Source: an uncultured bacterium (GTDB lineage: Bacteria; Patescibacteriota; Saccharimonadia; Saccharimonadales; Saccharimonadaceae). Taken from it: a stretch of DNA of 54,645 nucleotides. A program made the position numbers and the translations under genes. The notes beneath the pieces are model-generated. The model was not told the DNA's origin and made no database searches. It saw nothing but the letters and a program-made list of their open reading frames with translations. Shown in pieces: positions 35,697-43,612 of the stretch. The DNA lies in assembly GCA_903952435.1 (NCBI GenBank), contig CAJBFN010000011.1:1-54645 (forward strand), read 5' to 3'. The first letter of the stretch is position 1; every line of letters begins with the position of its first letter.

Positions 35697-35930
35697 CTAC
35701 TTAAATGAGGGCAACAACAGCCCTGCTAATATCGACAAAATAAAGATTACCGCTAAAACTATGGTTATTTCAAATAAGTTTTTATCAATTCCACGACGAG
35801 TCGTATATAGCTCGCCCGAACTACCAAAACCAGCACCTAGTGATGCGCCACGTTGCTGTAATAGAATTGCCAAAATCATCAGCACTGCTGAAGCGATTGT
35901 AATTATTTGTAGAATACCGTCGATGTTCAT
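35697..35930 (-). CDS. secG: Preprotein translocase subunit SecG
   Basis: A 77-residue two-helix membrane protein: an N-terminal helix (about 7-24), the loop with GASLGAGFGSSGELYTTRRG and a second helix (about 52-73). The glycine-rich conserved loop is diagnostic of SecG, the accessory channel subunit of SecYEG. The ribosome-binding site is CAGGGAAA. Confidence 0.93.
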   Translation of the reverse strand: MNIDGILQIITIASAVLMILAILLQQRGASLGAGFGSSGELYTTRRGIDKNLFEITIVLAVIFILSILAGLLLPSFK

Positions 35931-36150
35931 ATATTTCCCTGTTTAATATTTTTGCCTAAATTCAGATATAGCACTAACTTCTATTTTACCAGATTAAATA
36001 ACATTATGAATATAATCTACAAACGATACTATAATTACTAGCTAACGAAATGTGACTTATTAGCAAGGATTAACCCCAGATAACTTTAGCAAATTTTTAT
36101 TTTCGTACATGAACTTATTATAATTAGCAGTTAGTAATATAGCTAACCTA

Positions 36151-36510
36151 TTAACTACCACCGCCACCCAATGGTGATTTTGATGCATCTTTTGGCGCAA
36201 TAATTTCAGCTGGATGGTCTAATAAATATAGCTTACCATCGATATCTGGAACCTTATCATTTTCTTGATTATCAAAGTATGCTTTCCTGGCCTCTTCATA
36301 TAGCGTTTTTGCCAGGTCAATATCGCCCGACTTGGCCGCGTTATCTGCCTGTATCTCATAGTCGGCAGCTTGTTGGGCAATACTCTGAGTCGGCGACGGA
36401 CCTACAGATCGATTATTAAAAGCTCTTAATGTTATCACTGTAACTACAATTAATATGACGACAGTTAATACTGAAGCTATTATTATAAGTATCTTATTTT
36501 TTTTAGTCAT
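36151..36510 (-). CDS. Small anchored protein with a TPR-like helical hairpin
   Basis: A 119-residue protein: N-terminal membrane helix (about 7-28), then a helix pair (about 44-77) with YEIQADNAAKSGDIDLAKTLYEEARKAY, a TPR-like pattern, and a tail ending in LGGGGS. It lies 24 bases downstream of the giant pilin gene in the same direction, so it may help pilin assembly. The 220-base gap 35931-36150 on its other side shows nothing clear. Confidence 0.6.
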   Translation of the reverse strand: MTKKNKILIIIASVLTVVILIVVTVITLRAFNNRSVGPSPTQSIAQQAADYEIQADNAAKSGDIDLAKTLYEEARKAYFDNQENDKVPDIDGKLYLLDHPAEIIAPKDASKSPLGGGGS

Positions 36511-36534
36511 GTTAATTTATTTAAACTCCTTGAT

Positions 36535-38259
36535 TTAGTAGCTTGGCGCATATAAATAACCGCTCGTCTGCCTTCCGGTTGATGAACTTGTCCTGCCCGT
36601 GGTTATATTTTTACAATACATCTCGGTAGCCACTTGCCAAGGCATTCCAGGAGGATAATAGTAGCTACCAGACCCACTATTAAGTATCACTGATTGAGTA
36701 ATTGTATTACCATAGTATTCGGAGGTATTAATGTTCCATATACCACTGTTGGCAGATGAATACCAACCAGCCGTCTGATAAGCTGCACTAGACCACCAAA
36801 ATGTTTGACTGCCATAAGATGATGTCATCCATAAATCCAATCTAGAATAAAGATATGAACCACTGCTACATGAAGATGCAGCTGAAAATGATAATTGATA
36901 GCGCGAATCTCTAGAAATACCATAAGTTATAGTGCCCGGATATGATACTGGCCGTATATAACTAGAATTACCAGCTGAACCATAACTACTAGAAACGTAA
37001 TTATTTAAGCATTTTGATTTAACATTTATAGTATATTTATATCCTTCGCTTGAGGTATTATATGTCGTTGATGTGCTAGATGTTGTGTAGTTGGAAGATA
37101 TATAACCTCCACTGTAGTCTATAGCGTAACTGTATTGATAACTAGCGACCGTGCCCGCTGGACAAGTTGAAGCACTCCAAGAATAGGTCGTAATGCTTGA
37201 AGTAGTTGAATTCGACACTGTTGGTGCTGATGGAGTAGCGCTGATTGGATCGATATATGTGTATTCTGACCCATCTGCAAGGTCGCTAGCTATGCTACCG
37301 CTAAAAAAACAACGTGCTTGGGCTTGATAGCCATATTTAACTCCATCATTGGCCGGTTGTGAATATGTCAACATACCCGACCATCCACTATACGGCAACC
37401 AAGCACCATCATTAGTTCTGCTTTTTATTTGATATTGTGCTGTCGTTCCGGCATTACACGCAACCGGCATTATTGTAGCTTGAACATTTGAACTATTTAG
37501 ATTTACAGATAAAGTTGGAGCTGCTGGGGCTGTTATAGTTGCAATATAAGTATCATTGGATTCTATATTGCTGCTAAATTGGCCAGAATTTACGCAGCGA
37601 GCTTGTATTTTATATCTATAAGTAGTGCCAAATGCGATCGATGCGGAATATGACGGCAAATTAATCGACCATACGCTATAGTTAGACCAATTATTACCAT
37701 CTAGCGAAGTGCTACTGTTTCTATATTGCAAAGTACTACCAGCAGAACAAGATGTTGTATTGGTTATATTAGATATAACAGTTGACCCATCTAAACTTAA
37801 TCCCAGGTTGACTATTAGATCGCCCGAAATAGCAGGAGCAGGTATAACCTGACAAAGACCCGCCTCAGCACCTTGAGAACCGCTATTCTGATCTATATGA
37901 TAAGATCCTGCGCTAGGGTTTTTAATACTCGTGGCGCTAATACAGAAAGTAGTATCTGTTTGGTTCTCAATATCTGACATATCAACATCAGGACTATGCG
38001 CAAAAGTATCAGGTATAACTGATGGGTATCCACTATTGAAATTACGATAATTCTCCATGGCAGCAGCAACGCTGCTAAGATCGCTTTTAATCGCTGATGT
38101 CGCAGTTGATTTTTGCCAACCGTTATAGCTTAAAACGCCAATTGTCGCCAATGTGCCAACTACACTAATAACAACAACCAACTCGACGATCGTAAAACCC
38201 GTCCTGGGCAAAATAGCTAACGGCCGTCTATTTTTCACAAAAAAAATTCGATTGCGCAT
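36535..38259 (-). CDS. Large type IV pilin-like protein
   Basis: A 574-residue protein with a prepilin leader of 21 residues and the cleavage site PRTG|FTIVELVVVISVVGTLATIG, carrying the conserved E at +5 of the mature N terminus. The first 150 residues are pilin-like; the rest is a long Ser/Tyr/Thr/Ala-rich beta region with several Ig/Fn3-like repeats. Major pilins are 120-200 residues, so this is two to four times longer. It would be exported and processed by PilD and could form or cap a surface fibre. A TATAAT box near 38271-38276 leaves almost no leader. Confidence 0.85.
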   Translation of the reverse strand: MRNRIFFVKNRRPLAILPRTGFTIVELVVVISVVGTLATIGVLSYNGWQKSTATSAIKSDLSSVAAAMENYRNFNSGYPSVIPDTFAHSPDVDMSDIENQTDTTFCISATSIKNPSAGSYHIDQNSGSQGAEAGLCQVIPAPAISGDLIVNLGLSLDGSTVISNITNTTSCSAGSTLQYRNSSTSLDGNNWSNYSVWSINLPSYSASIAFGTTYRYKIQARCVNSGQFSSNIESNDTYIATITAPAAPTLSVNLNSSNVQATIMPVACNAGTTAQYQIKSRTNDGAWLPYSGWSGMLTYSQPANDGVKYGYQAQARCFFSGSIASDLADGSEYTYIDPISATPSAPTVSNSTTSSITTYSWSASTCPAGTVASYQYSYAIDYSGGYISSNYTTSSTSTTYNTSSEGYKYTINVKSKCLNNYVSSSYGSAGNSSYIRPVSYPGTITYGISRDSRYQLSFSAASSCSSGSYLYSRLDLWMTSSYGSQTFWWSSAAYQTAGWYSSANSGIWNINTSEYYGNTITQSVILNSGSGSYYYPPGMPWQVATEMYCKNITTGRTSSSTGRQTSGYLYAPSY

Positions 38260-38304
38260 ATGTTACATATAATTATAACGCTTTTGTTAAATTTAATGGA
38301 AAAA

Positions 38305-39558
38305 TTACTTAATCTTATTTCTTAATAAAAGATGGTAGCTAATCGCAAATCGGTGTGATTCGTCACGAATGCGCTGCAGTAGCTTAATAATATGGGTTGA
38401 ATTGGGAAGATTTATTATTTTATAATCGTCGCCATTTTTGATAATTATTTCTTCTTCACGCTTGGCTAGGCCTATAAACGGAATATTTTTGATTTCATAT
38501 TGGCTAAAAGCCTTTAAGGCCGCATCTAGCTGGCCTTTGCCGCCATCGATTAAAACCAAATCTGGCAATCCCCAACTTTTTACATTTTTATCACTAAATC
38601 GCCTAGTGATAACTTCATTCATATTATAAAAATCATCATTTTTATCAACTCTGATTTTGAATTTACGATACTGTGCCCGATCACTGACGCCGTTTGTAAA
38701 TACCACCATGCTGCCGACAACATTGGTGCCACTAAGATGAGAAATGTCATAACCTTCAATCCTAGTTGGCGCCTCTTCTAAGCCTAATAATTCAGCCAAT
38801 TCTTTCAAGGCTAAATCCTTACTGATGTCCAAAAATTCTTTATCACCAAACATGATACGACGATTTAATTCGCGAAGATTATTTAATTTATTGCGCAAAT
38901 TAGCCGCCAATTCAAATGATTGATTTCTTGCAGCTTTTTTCATATCTTTTTCAAGGTCTTTAATAATGGATTTTTTGTTACCTTTTATATAACTGATTAA
39001 TTTCCTTAAAATTATTTTATATTCCGCACTAGTCACATCAATCGGTGACAATCCAAGATGCGAATCCAAATCTGGTTTTAGATTTTGCTGGTTTGGTTTT
39101 GTAAAATATGGAAAAATTGACCGCAAATATCGAAAGGCTTTTTTGACAGCATAGCTATTAAAATATGGGCCAAAATACTCCGCCCCGTCATCAGCCGGAT
39201 TACGAGTGAAGCTGACATATGGCCAATCATTTTTTATATCAATCCTTACAAAAGTTGAAGACTTATCGTCACGAAGTAATATATTATATTTCGGCATATA
39301 GCGCTTGACCATCTCGGCCTCTAGAAATAGTGCGTCAATTTCGCTGTCAGTCTCAACCCAATCGGTGTCGTAAATATCAGCTACCAGCGCCCGAGTTTTA
39401 ACATCCTTGGCATCTATATTTTGAAAATACTGCCTAACGCGGTTTTTTAAAACTGCCGCCTTGCCAATATAAATAATCTGCCCTGATTTATCTTTATGAA
39501 AATAAACACCAGGATTAGCTGGTAGAGTTCTTAATTTTATTGATAATTTAGCATCCAT
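38305..39558 (-). CDS. uvrC: UvrC nuclease, short form without HhH domain and Fe-S cysteines
   Basis: A 417-residue excinuclease subunit (usual length 590-620). Seen: N-terminal GIY-YIG nuclease NPGVYFHK...IIYIGKA (about 16-33) and EAEMVKRYMPKYN, a UVR helical motif (about 197-232) that binds UvrB, and the RNase H-like C-terminal nuclease with YDISHLSG (D271), LVLIDGGKGQL (D338) and IRDESHRFAI. The tandem helix-hairpin-helix DNA-binding end is missing, and the usual four-cysteine [4Fe-4S] segment (about 148-172 here) has no cysteine. The ATG at 39558 lies 7 bases after a TATAAT box, so the mRNA is probably leaderless. Confidence 0.93.
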   Translation of the reverse strand: MDAKLSIKLRTLPANPGVYFHKDKSGQIIYIGKAAVLKNRVRQYFQNIDAKDVKTRALVADIYDTDWVETDSEIDALFLEAEMVKRYMPKYNILLRDDKSSTFVRIDIKNDWPYVSFTRNPADDGAEYFGPYFNSYAVKKAFRYLRSIFPYFTKPNQQNLKPDLDSHLGLSPIDVTSAEYKIILRKLISYIKGNKKSIIKDLEKDMKKAARNQSFELAANLRNKLNNLRELNRRIMFGDKEFLDISKDLALKELAELLGLEEAPTRIEGYDISHLSGTNVVGSMVVFTNGVSDRAQYRKFKIRVDKNDDFYNMNEVITRRFSDKNVKSWGLPDLVLIDGGKGQLDAALKAFSQYEIKNIPFIGLAKREEEIIIKNGDDYKIINLPNSTHIIKLLQRIRDESHRFAISYHLLLRNKIK

Positions 39559-39618
39559 CACACTTATTATACTTTTTTATAACAGATACGTATATCTTTA
39601 TGATAAACTGGTAACGTT

Positions 39619-41382
39619 ATGTCAAAAAAATATTCACCAAAAAGAATTGTACAATTCCTACTCAGACTATGGAAAATTAGCCCAGTATTAGTTTGGGTCA
39701 TGGTATTAATGCAAATTATATTTTCAGTATTAAACACGACTATCGCACCAATATTTGTATCTCAATTACTAGCCCATATCGCTGCCGGAACGGCAACTAT
39801 GGACAATAGTATTATGCTATTAGTCGGATATTCTGTAATTTTATTTACCAGTGATGTTGTAGCGATTAGGGTTGCAATTGCTATATCATTTATTTCTGAA
39901 ACTAAAATGCAAAGAATTGTAATACAAAAAATATTAAAGCACCTAACGAACAAAAGCCTATCATACCATTCAAACAAAATGAGCGGCGGCATGGTATCGG
40001 ATACTAATAAATTAATTGGATCAATCGAGAGATTCTGGGACATAATTATTTGGAATGTTGTACCAATCGCCACATCTGTAATTTCTATATGTATAGCTCT
40101 TAGTTTTATTATGTGGCAATATGCAGTAGTGCTAGCAATATTGTCAATAATAGTCGTAATTGTCATGATAAAATCACAGTTAACAATTGCGCCGATCAGC
40201 AACCAGGTCGCAAAACGTAGCAGCAAAATGACAGCGTATTTTGCTGATACTATTAGCAATATTTCTGCAGTCAAAGCTTTTGCTAGTAATAAATATGAGT
40301 TAAATAAATACCAATCACTTACTGACAAATGGGCCAAAACTGTTATGAAAGAAATGAAAAGTGTAGTATTTGTAACAGGTGCTTTTGCGACCCTTATGAC
40401 ATTTGTAAACGTCTGTGCTTTTGCAGCCGCAATTTTTGCAACCGAATACCACATAGCTGAAATTGGTGCAGTCTACCTTGTAATCAGCTATACCCTAAAT
40501 ATTGTCCATCAATTATGGCAAGTGAATAATGCAACCAGAGGTTATTTACGAGTTATTGGCGACGCCGGACCAATGATAGCAACACTTGATGAAGATATCG
40601 AAATCAAAGACCCAGAAAACCCTGAAAAATGCATTATAGACAAAGGCAAAATTGAGTTAAATGATATAACATTTACACACAGTGAGAATAACAAACCATT
40701 ATTTGAAAAATTTTCATTAATTATTAAACCTGGCGAACGAGTTGGATTAGTTGGTCGATCTGGTTCTGGTAAAACTAGTTTAACCAGATTAATTCTAAGA
40801 TTTAGTGATATTAAAAACGGTACAATAAAAATCGATGACCAAGATATTACATCAATAACCCAAGATGACCTACATAGATCAATTGCTTATGTATCTCAAG
40901 AACCATCACTATTTCACCGAACTCTGCGAGACAATATAGCCTACGGTAAACCAAATACATCTAATGCCGAAGTACGTTACGCTGCCGCCCAGGCAAATGC
41001 CCTAGATTTTATCCAATCGCTAGAAAAAGGATTTGACACCCTGGTTGGAGAGCGAGGCGTCAAATTATCTGGCGGTCAGCGTCAGCGTATTGTTATTGCC
41101 AGAGCAATATTAAAAAATGCACCGATCTTGATACTAGACGAAGCTACCTCAGCACTAGATAGTGAAAGTGAAAAATTAATCCAAGATTCACTAGCAAAAC
41201 TTATGCGTGGGCGCACCAGTATAGTTATCGCTCATCGTCTATCGACTATCTCTAAACTTGACCGAATAATCGTTTTAGATGATGGCAAAATAGCCGAACA
41301 AGGTACTCATGAAGAGTTAATCGCAAATAGTAATATCTACGCTAAATTATGGGCACATCAATCTGGTGGTTTTATAGAATAA
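39619..41382 (+). CDS. ABC exporter (fused membrane and ATPase domains)
   Basis: A 587-residue MsbA/BmrA-like half-transporter. Six membrane helices lie at about 20-320, followed by an ATPase domain: Walker A VGRSGSGKTS (about 382-391), Q-loop, signature LSGGQRQR, Walker B ILILDEATSALD and the H-loop IAHRLS. It would act as a homodimer, since no partner half is nearby. The substrate (lipid, peptide or drug) is unknown. No ribosome-binding site is obvious, and a -10-like box lies close to the ATG. A terminator follows. Confidence 0.95.
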   Translation: MSKKYSPKRIVQFLLRLWKISPVLVWVMVLMQIIFSVLNTTIAPIFVSQLLAHIAAGTATMDNSIMLLVGYSVILFTSDVVAIRVAIAISFISETKMQRIVIQKILKHLTNKSLSYHSNKMSGGMVSDTNKLIGSIERFWDIIIWNVVPIATSVISICIALSFIMWQYAVVLAILSIIVVIVMIKSQLTIAPISNQVAKRSSKMTAYFADTISNISAVKAFASNKYELNKYQSLTDKWAKTVMKEMKSVVFVTGAFATLMTFVNVCAFAAAIFATEYHIAEIGAVYLVISYTLNIVHQLWQVNNATRGYLRVIGDAGPMIATLDEDIEIKDPENPEKCIIDKGKIELNDITFTHSENNKPLFEKFSLIIKPGERVGLVGRSGSGKTSLTRLILRFSDIKNGTIKIDDQDITSITQDDLHRSIAYVSQEPSLFHRTLRDNIAYGKPNTSNAEVRYAAAQANALDFIQSLEKGFDTLVGERGVKLSGGQRQRIVIARAILKNAPILILDEATSALDSESEKLIQDSLAKLMRGRTSIVIAHRLSTISKLDRIIVLDDGKIAEQGTHEELIANSNIYAKLWAHQSGGFIE

Positions 41383-41390
41383 TAAACAAA

Positions 41391-41416
41391 AACTCCGCAT
41401 AACGCGGAGTTTTTGC
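41391..41416 (+). terminator. Terminator between the ABC exporter and rplY
   Basis: AACTCCGC (41391-41398) pairs with GCGGAGTT (41404-41411) around ATAAC, followed by TTTTG. It serves both converging genes. Confidence 0.85.
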
Positions 41417-41429
41417 TTTAATTCTATTT

Positions 41430-42125
41430 TTATTTTTTAGCTTCAGTTTCTGTTGGTTTTGCATCTCCGGCAACCTCAACGGCCGAATCTTCACCCTCAA
41501 CTGGAACTTCGGTTTCAGCCTCAGCATCGCCACCAGTGGCTTCATTAGCCGCTTGCAAAGCGCCTGGCTCGTAAACATTAGCGATGACTAGTTCCATATC
41601 TTGGTCCATATCATCAAATTCAACACCAGCTGGCAACTTTATATCAGCAACAGTTAATTTATCCTCATCAGTCGCCAAATCAACAATCGACAATTCAATT
41701 GATTCTGGCAAATCAGCCGGCTTAGCCTTAACCTCTATATGTTCGAGTGCCTGTAAAATAACTAGGCCTGCTCGTTCAGCCGCACTTTCGCCTTGACCAA
41801 CTAAAATAATTGGCACTTCAGTTGTAATAATGTCGTTTTGGCTAATTGTATGAAAAGCCACATGTCGCAACGAATGCCTGACTGGATCGCGATCTATATC
41901 TTTAATAATAGCTAATTTTTTATGGCCATCAATTAATAAATCTAGTGGCGTATGTTTACCGACGCGGCCAACAACCTTAGCGGTTTCAGCTAGTGACGAT
42001 TGTGTCATTATTGGTTGGTCATTACCACCATAAACCACGCTAGGAATAATTCCTGCCTGCCTTAATTTTGAGACTTTTTTACCTTCAGCGGTTCTGGTTT
42101 CTAATTTTAATGAAATATTACTCAT
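41430..42125 (-). CDS. rplY: 50S ribosomal protein bL25 (Ctc form)
   Basis: A 231-residue long-form bL25: the 5S rRNA-binding N-terminal domain (RTAEGKKVSKLRQAGIIPSVVYGG) and the second beta domain (about 95-185) of Ctc/TL5 proteins, ending in an acidic, Ala/Glu/Val-rich tail. It stabilises 5S rRNA. The AGGGAGA ribosome-binding site is good; a TATAAT box lies about 50 bases upstream. Confidence 0.94.
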   Translation of the reverse strand: MSNISLKLETRTAEGKKVSKLRQAGIIPSVVYGGNDQPIMTQSSLAETAKVVGRVGKHTPLDLLIDGHKKLAIIKDIDRDPVRHSLRHVAFHTISQNDIITTEVPIILVGQGESAAERAGLVILQALEHIEVKAKPADLPESIELSIVDLATDEDKLTVADIKLPAGVEFDDMDQDMELVIANVYEPGALQAANEATGGDAEAETEVPVEGEDSAVEVAGDAKPTETEAKK

Positions 42126-42213
42126 CTTCTCCCTATCCTCAGTCGTTAATTTAGTAACTGCTGATATTTATTATAACATTTCATCTTACGATTATGTTAA
42201 AATAGTTAATAAT

Positions 42214-42912
42214 ATGATCCCTGGATTTGACCTTATGCAATTTGCCCAAACCGCTGGCCCGCTAGCAGCCCTTGCCGTTGTTGCAATTATAATTTTTGCC
42301 GAAAGCGGACTCTTGATTGGTTTCTTTTTGCCAGGCGACAGTATACTTTTTACTTTAGGTTTTTTAATACAAGGAACTAATACTTTTAATTTAGATTTAA
42401 ACATCCATATTACAGTAGCAGTATTGTTCATTGCCGCCGCAATTGGAGATAACGTTGGATATGCATTTGGTCGCAAGGTCGGACCATATTTATTTAAACG
42501 GCCAAATTCGCTATTGTTTCGTCAAGAAAATGTACAAAAAGCACAAGACTTTTATGATAAATATGGTGGCAAAACTATAATTATAGCTCGTTTTATACCA
42601 ATAGTAAGAACATTCGCACCGTTAATCGCAGGTGTTGCCAATATGAACCGAAAAACTTTTATGCTATTTAACCTTATCGGCGCTGCGCTTTGGGCTGCCG
42701 GAATTACATATTTAGGCTATTTCCTAGGCTTTTATCTACATAAGCTCGGAATAGATATTGATACAGTGTTATTACCTATAATTGTACTAATACTGCTTGT
42801 GTCAATCGCCCCGGCATTGTATCATTTACTTAAGGACAAGTCGCAAAGACAAGCTATTTGGAGCGCAACAAAATTGGAATTTCAAAAAATTAAGAATCGC
42901 AAAAATGGGTAA
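42214..42912 (+). CDS. DedA family membrane protein
   Basis: A 232-residue DedA/SNARE-associated protein with about five helices. The family marks are present: ESGLLIGFFLPGDSILFTLG, GDNVGYAFGRKVGPYLF, and the membrane arginine segment IIIARFIPIVRTFAPLIAGVANM. DedA proteins move undecaprenyl phosphate or other lipids across the membrane. It overlaps the PAP2 gene start, consistent with a joint lipid-carrier role. Confidence 0.92.
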   Translation: MIPGFDLMQFAQTAGPLAALAVVAIIIFAESGLLIGFFLPGDSILFTLGFLIQGTNTFNLDLNIHITVAVLFIAAAIGDNVGYAFGRKVGPYLFKRPNSLLFRQENVQKAQDFYDKYGGKTIIIARFIPIVRTFAPLIAGVANMNRKTFMLFNLIGAALWAAGITYLGYFLGFYLHKLGIDIDTVLLPIIVLILLVSIAPALYHLLKDKSQRQAIWSATKLEFQKIKNRKNG

Positions 42913-43612
42913 AAATATGAACACAGATATAAACAATATAGAACTCAAGAACATAAAAACACCCTGGACTAATAAAAAGAAGAAAATCGCCGCAATATCT
43001 TCGGCGTTAATTGGTATTTTAATTTTTTCAGCTTCTTATTTTGTAGCCACCAGCACAAACTCAATTAATAAATCCGTTTTAGACTTTATGTTAAGCCTAC
43101 GACAAGAAGATTTGACTAATTACATAAAAATTATAACCATAATGGGTAGTTTATCGACAGCCGGCATTCTAACAATTGCAATTGCTGCCATTTGGGCTTC
43201 ATATAAACGTGAATTTTGGCGACCAGTGTTATTAGTGCTAGCGATGTTAGCGACTGGAGCCGTAACTGTCTTATTTAAATCTTGGTATATGATTAATCGC
43301 CCAGCCGCAAAATTTATGATAAGACCATTAGAAACAGATTACGCCTTTCCATCTGGACACACAATTGCGGTCTTCGTGTTAGTTTTGGTTATTGGATATT
43401 TAATCTGCTCAAGACGATCTAGCCCACTTCGAGTATTTAATTGGCTAACGACAACACTAATCCTTACGGCAATTATGGCATTTATGCGTTTATATCTGGG
43501 TTACCACTGGCTAACCGACACAACAGCCTCGGTTGGGCTTGGGCTTATTATTCTTAGCTTTGTTATAATCGTAGATAAATTTATAACCAAAAAGTTTGTC
43601 AAGCTACAATAA
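42905..43612 (+). CDS. PAP2-family membrane phosphatase
   Basis: About 235 residues from the ATG at 42905 (42917 is an alternative; an upstream frame runs inside dedA and is not used). Six helices and the three catalytic motifs are present: KSWYMINRP (K-x6-RP), PSGHT and RLYLGYHWLTD (SR-x5-H-x3-D type, catalytic H). Such enzymes remove a phosphate from undecaprenyl pyrophosphate or phosphatidic acid. It overlaps dedA by 8 bases and converges on uvrA by 9. Confidence 0.9.
   Translation: MGKNMNTDINNIELKNIKTPWTNKKKKIAAISSALIGILIFSASYFVATSTNSINKSVLDFMLSLRQEDLTNYIKIITIMGSLSTAGILTIAIAAIWASYKREFWRPVLLVLAMLATGAVTVLFKSWYMINRPAAKFMIRPLETDYAFPSGHTIAVFVLVLVIGYLICSRRSSPLRVFNWLTTTLILTAIMAFMRLYLGYHWLTDTTASVGLGLIILSFVIIVDKFITKKFVKLQ

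Noticed and set aside
39762-40454. A 230-residue reading frame opposite the ABC exporter
   Set aside because: It is the complement of the membrane-helix part of a well-supported gene; its hydrophobic look follows from that.
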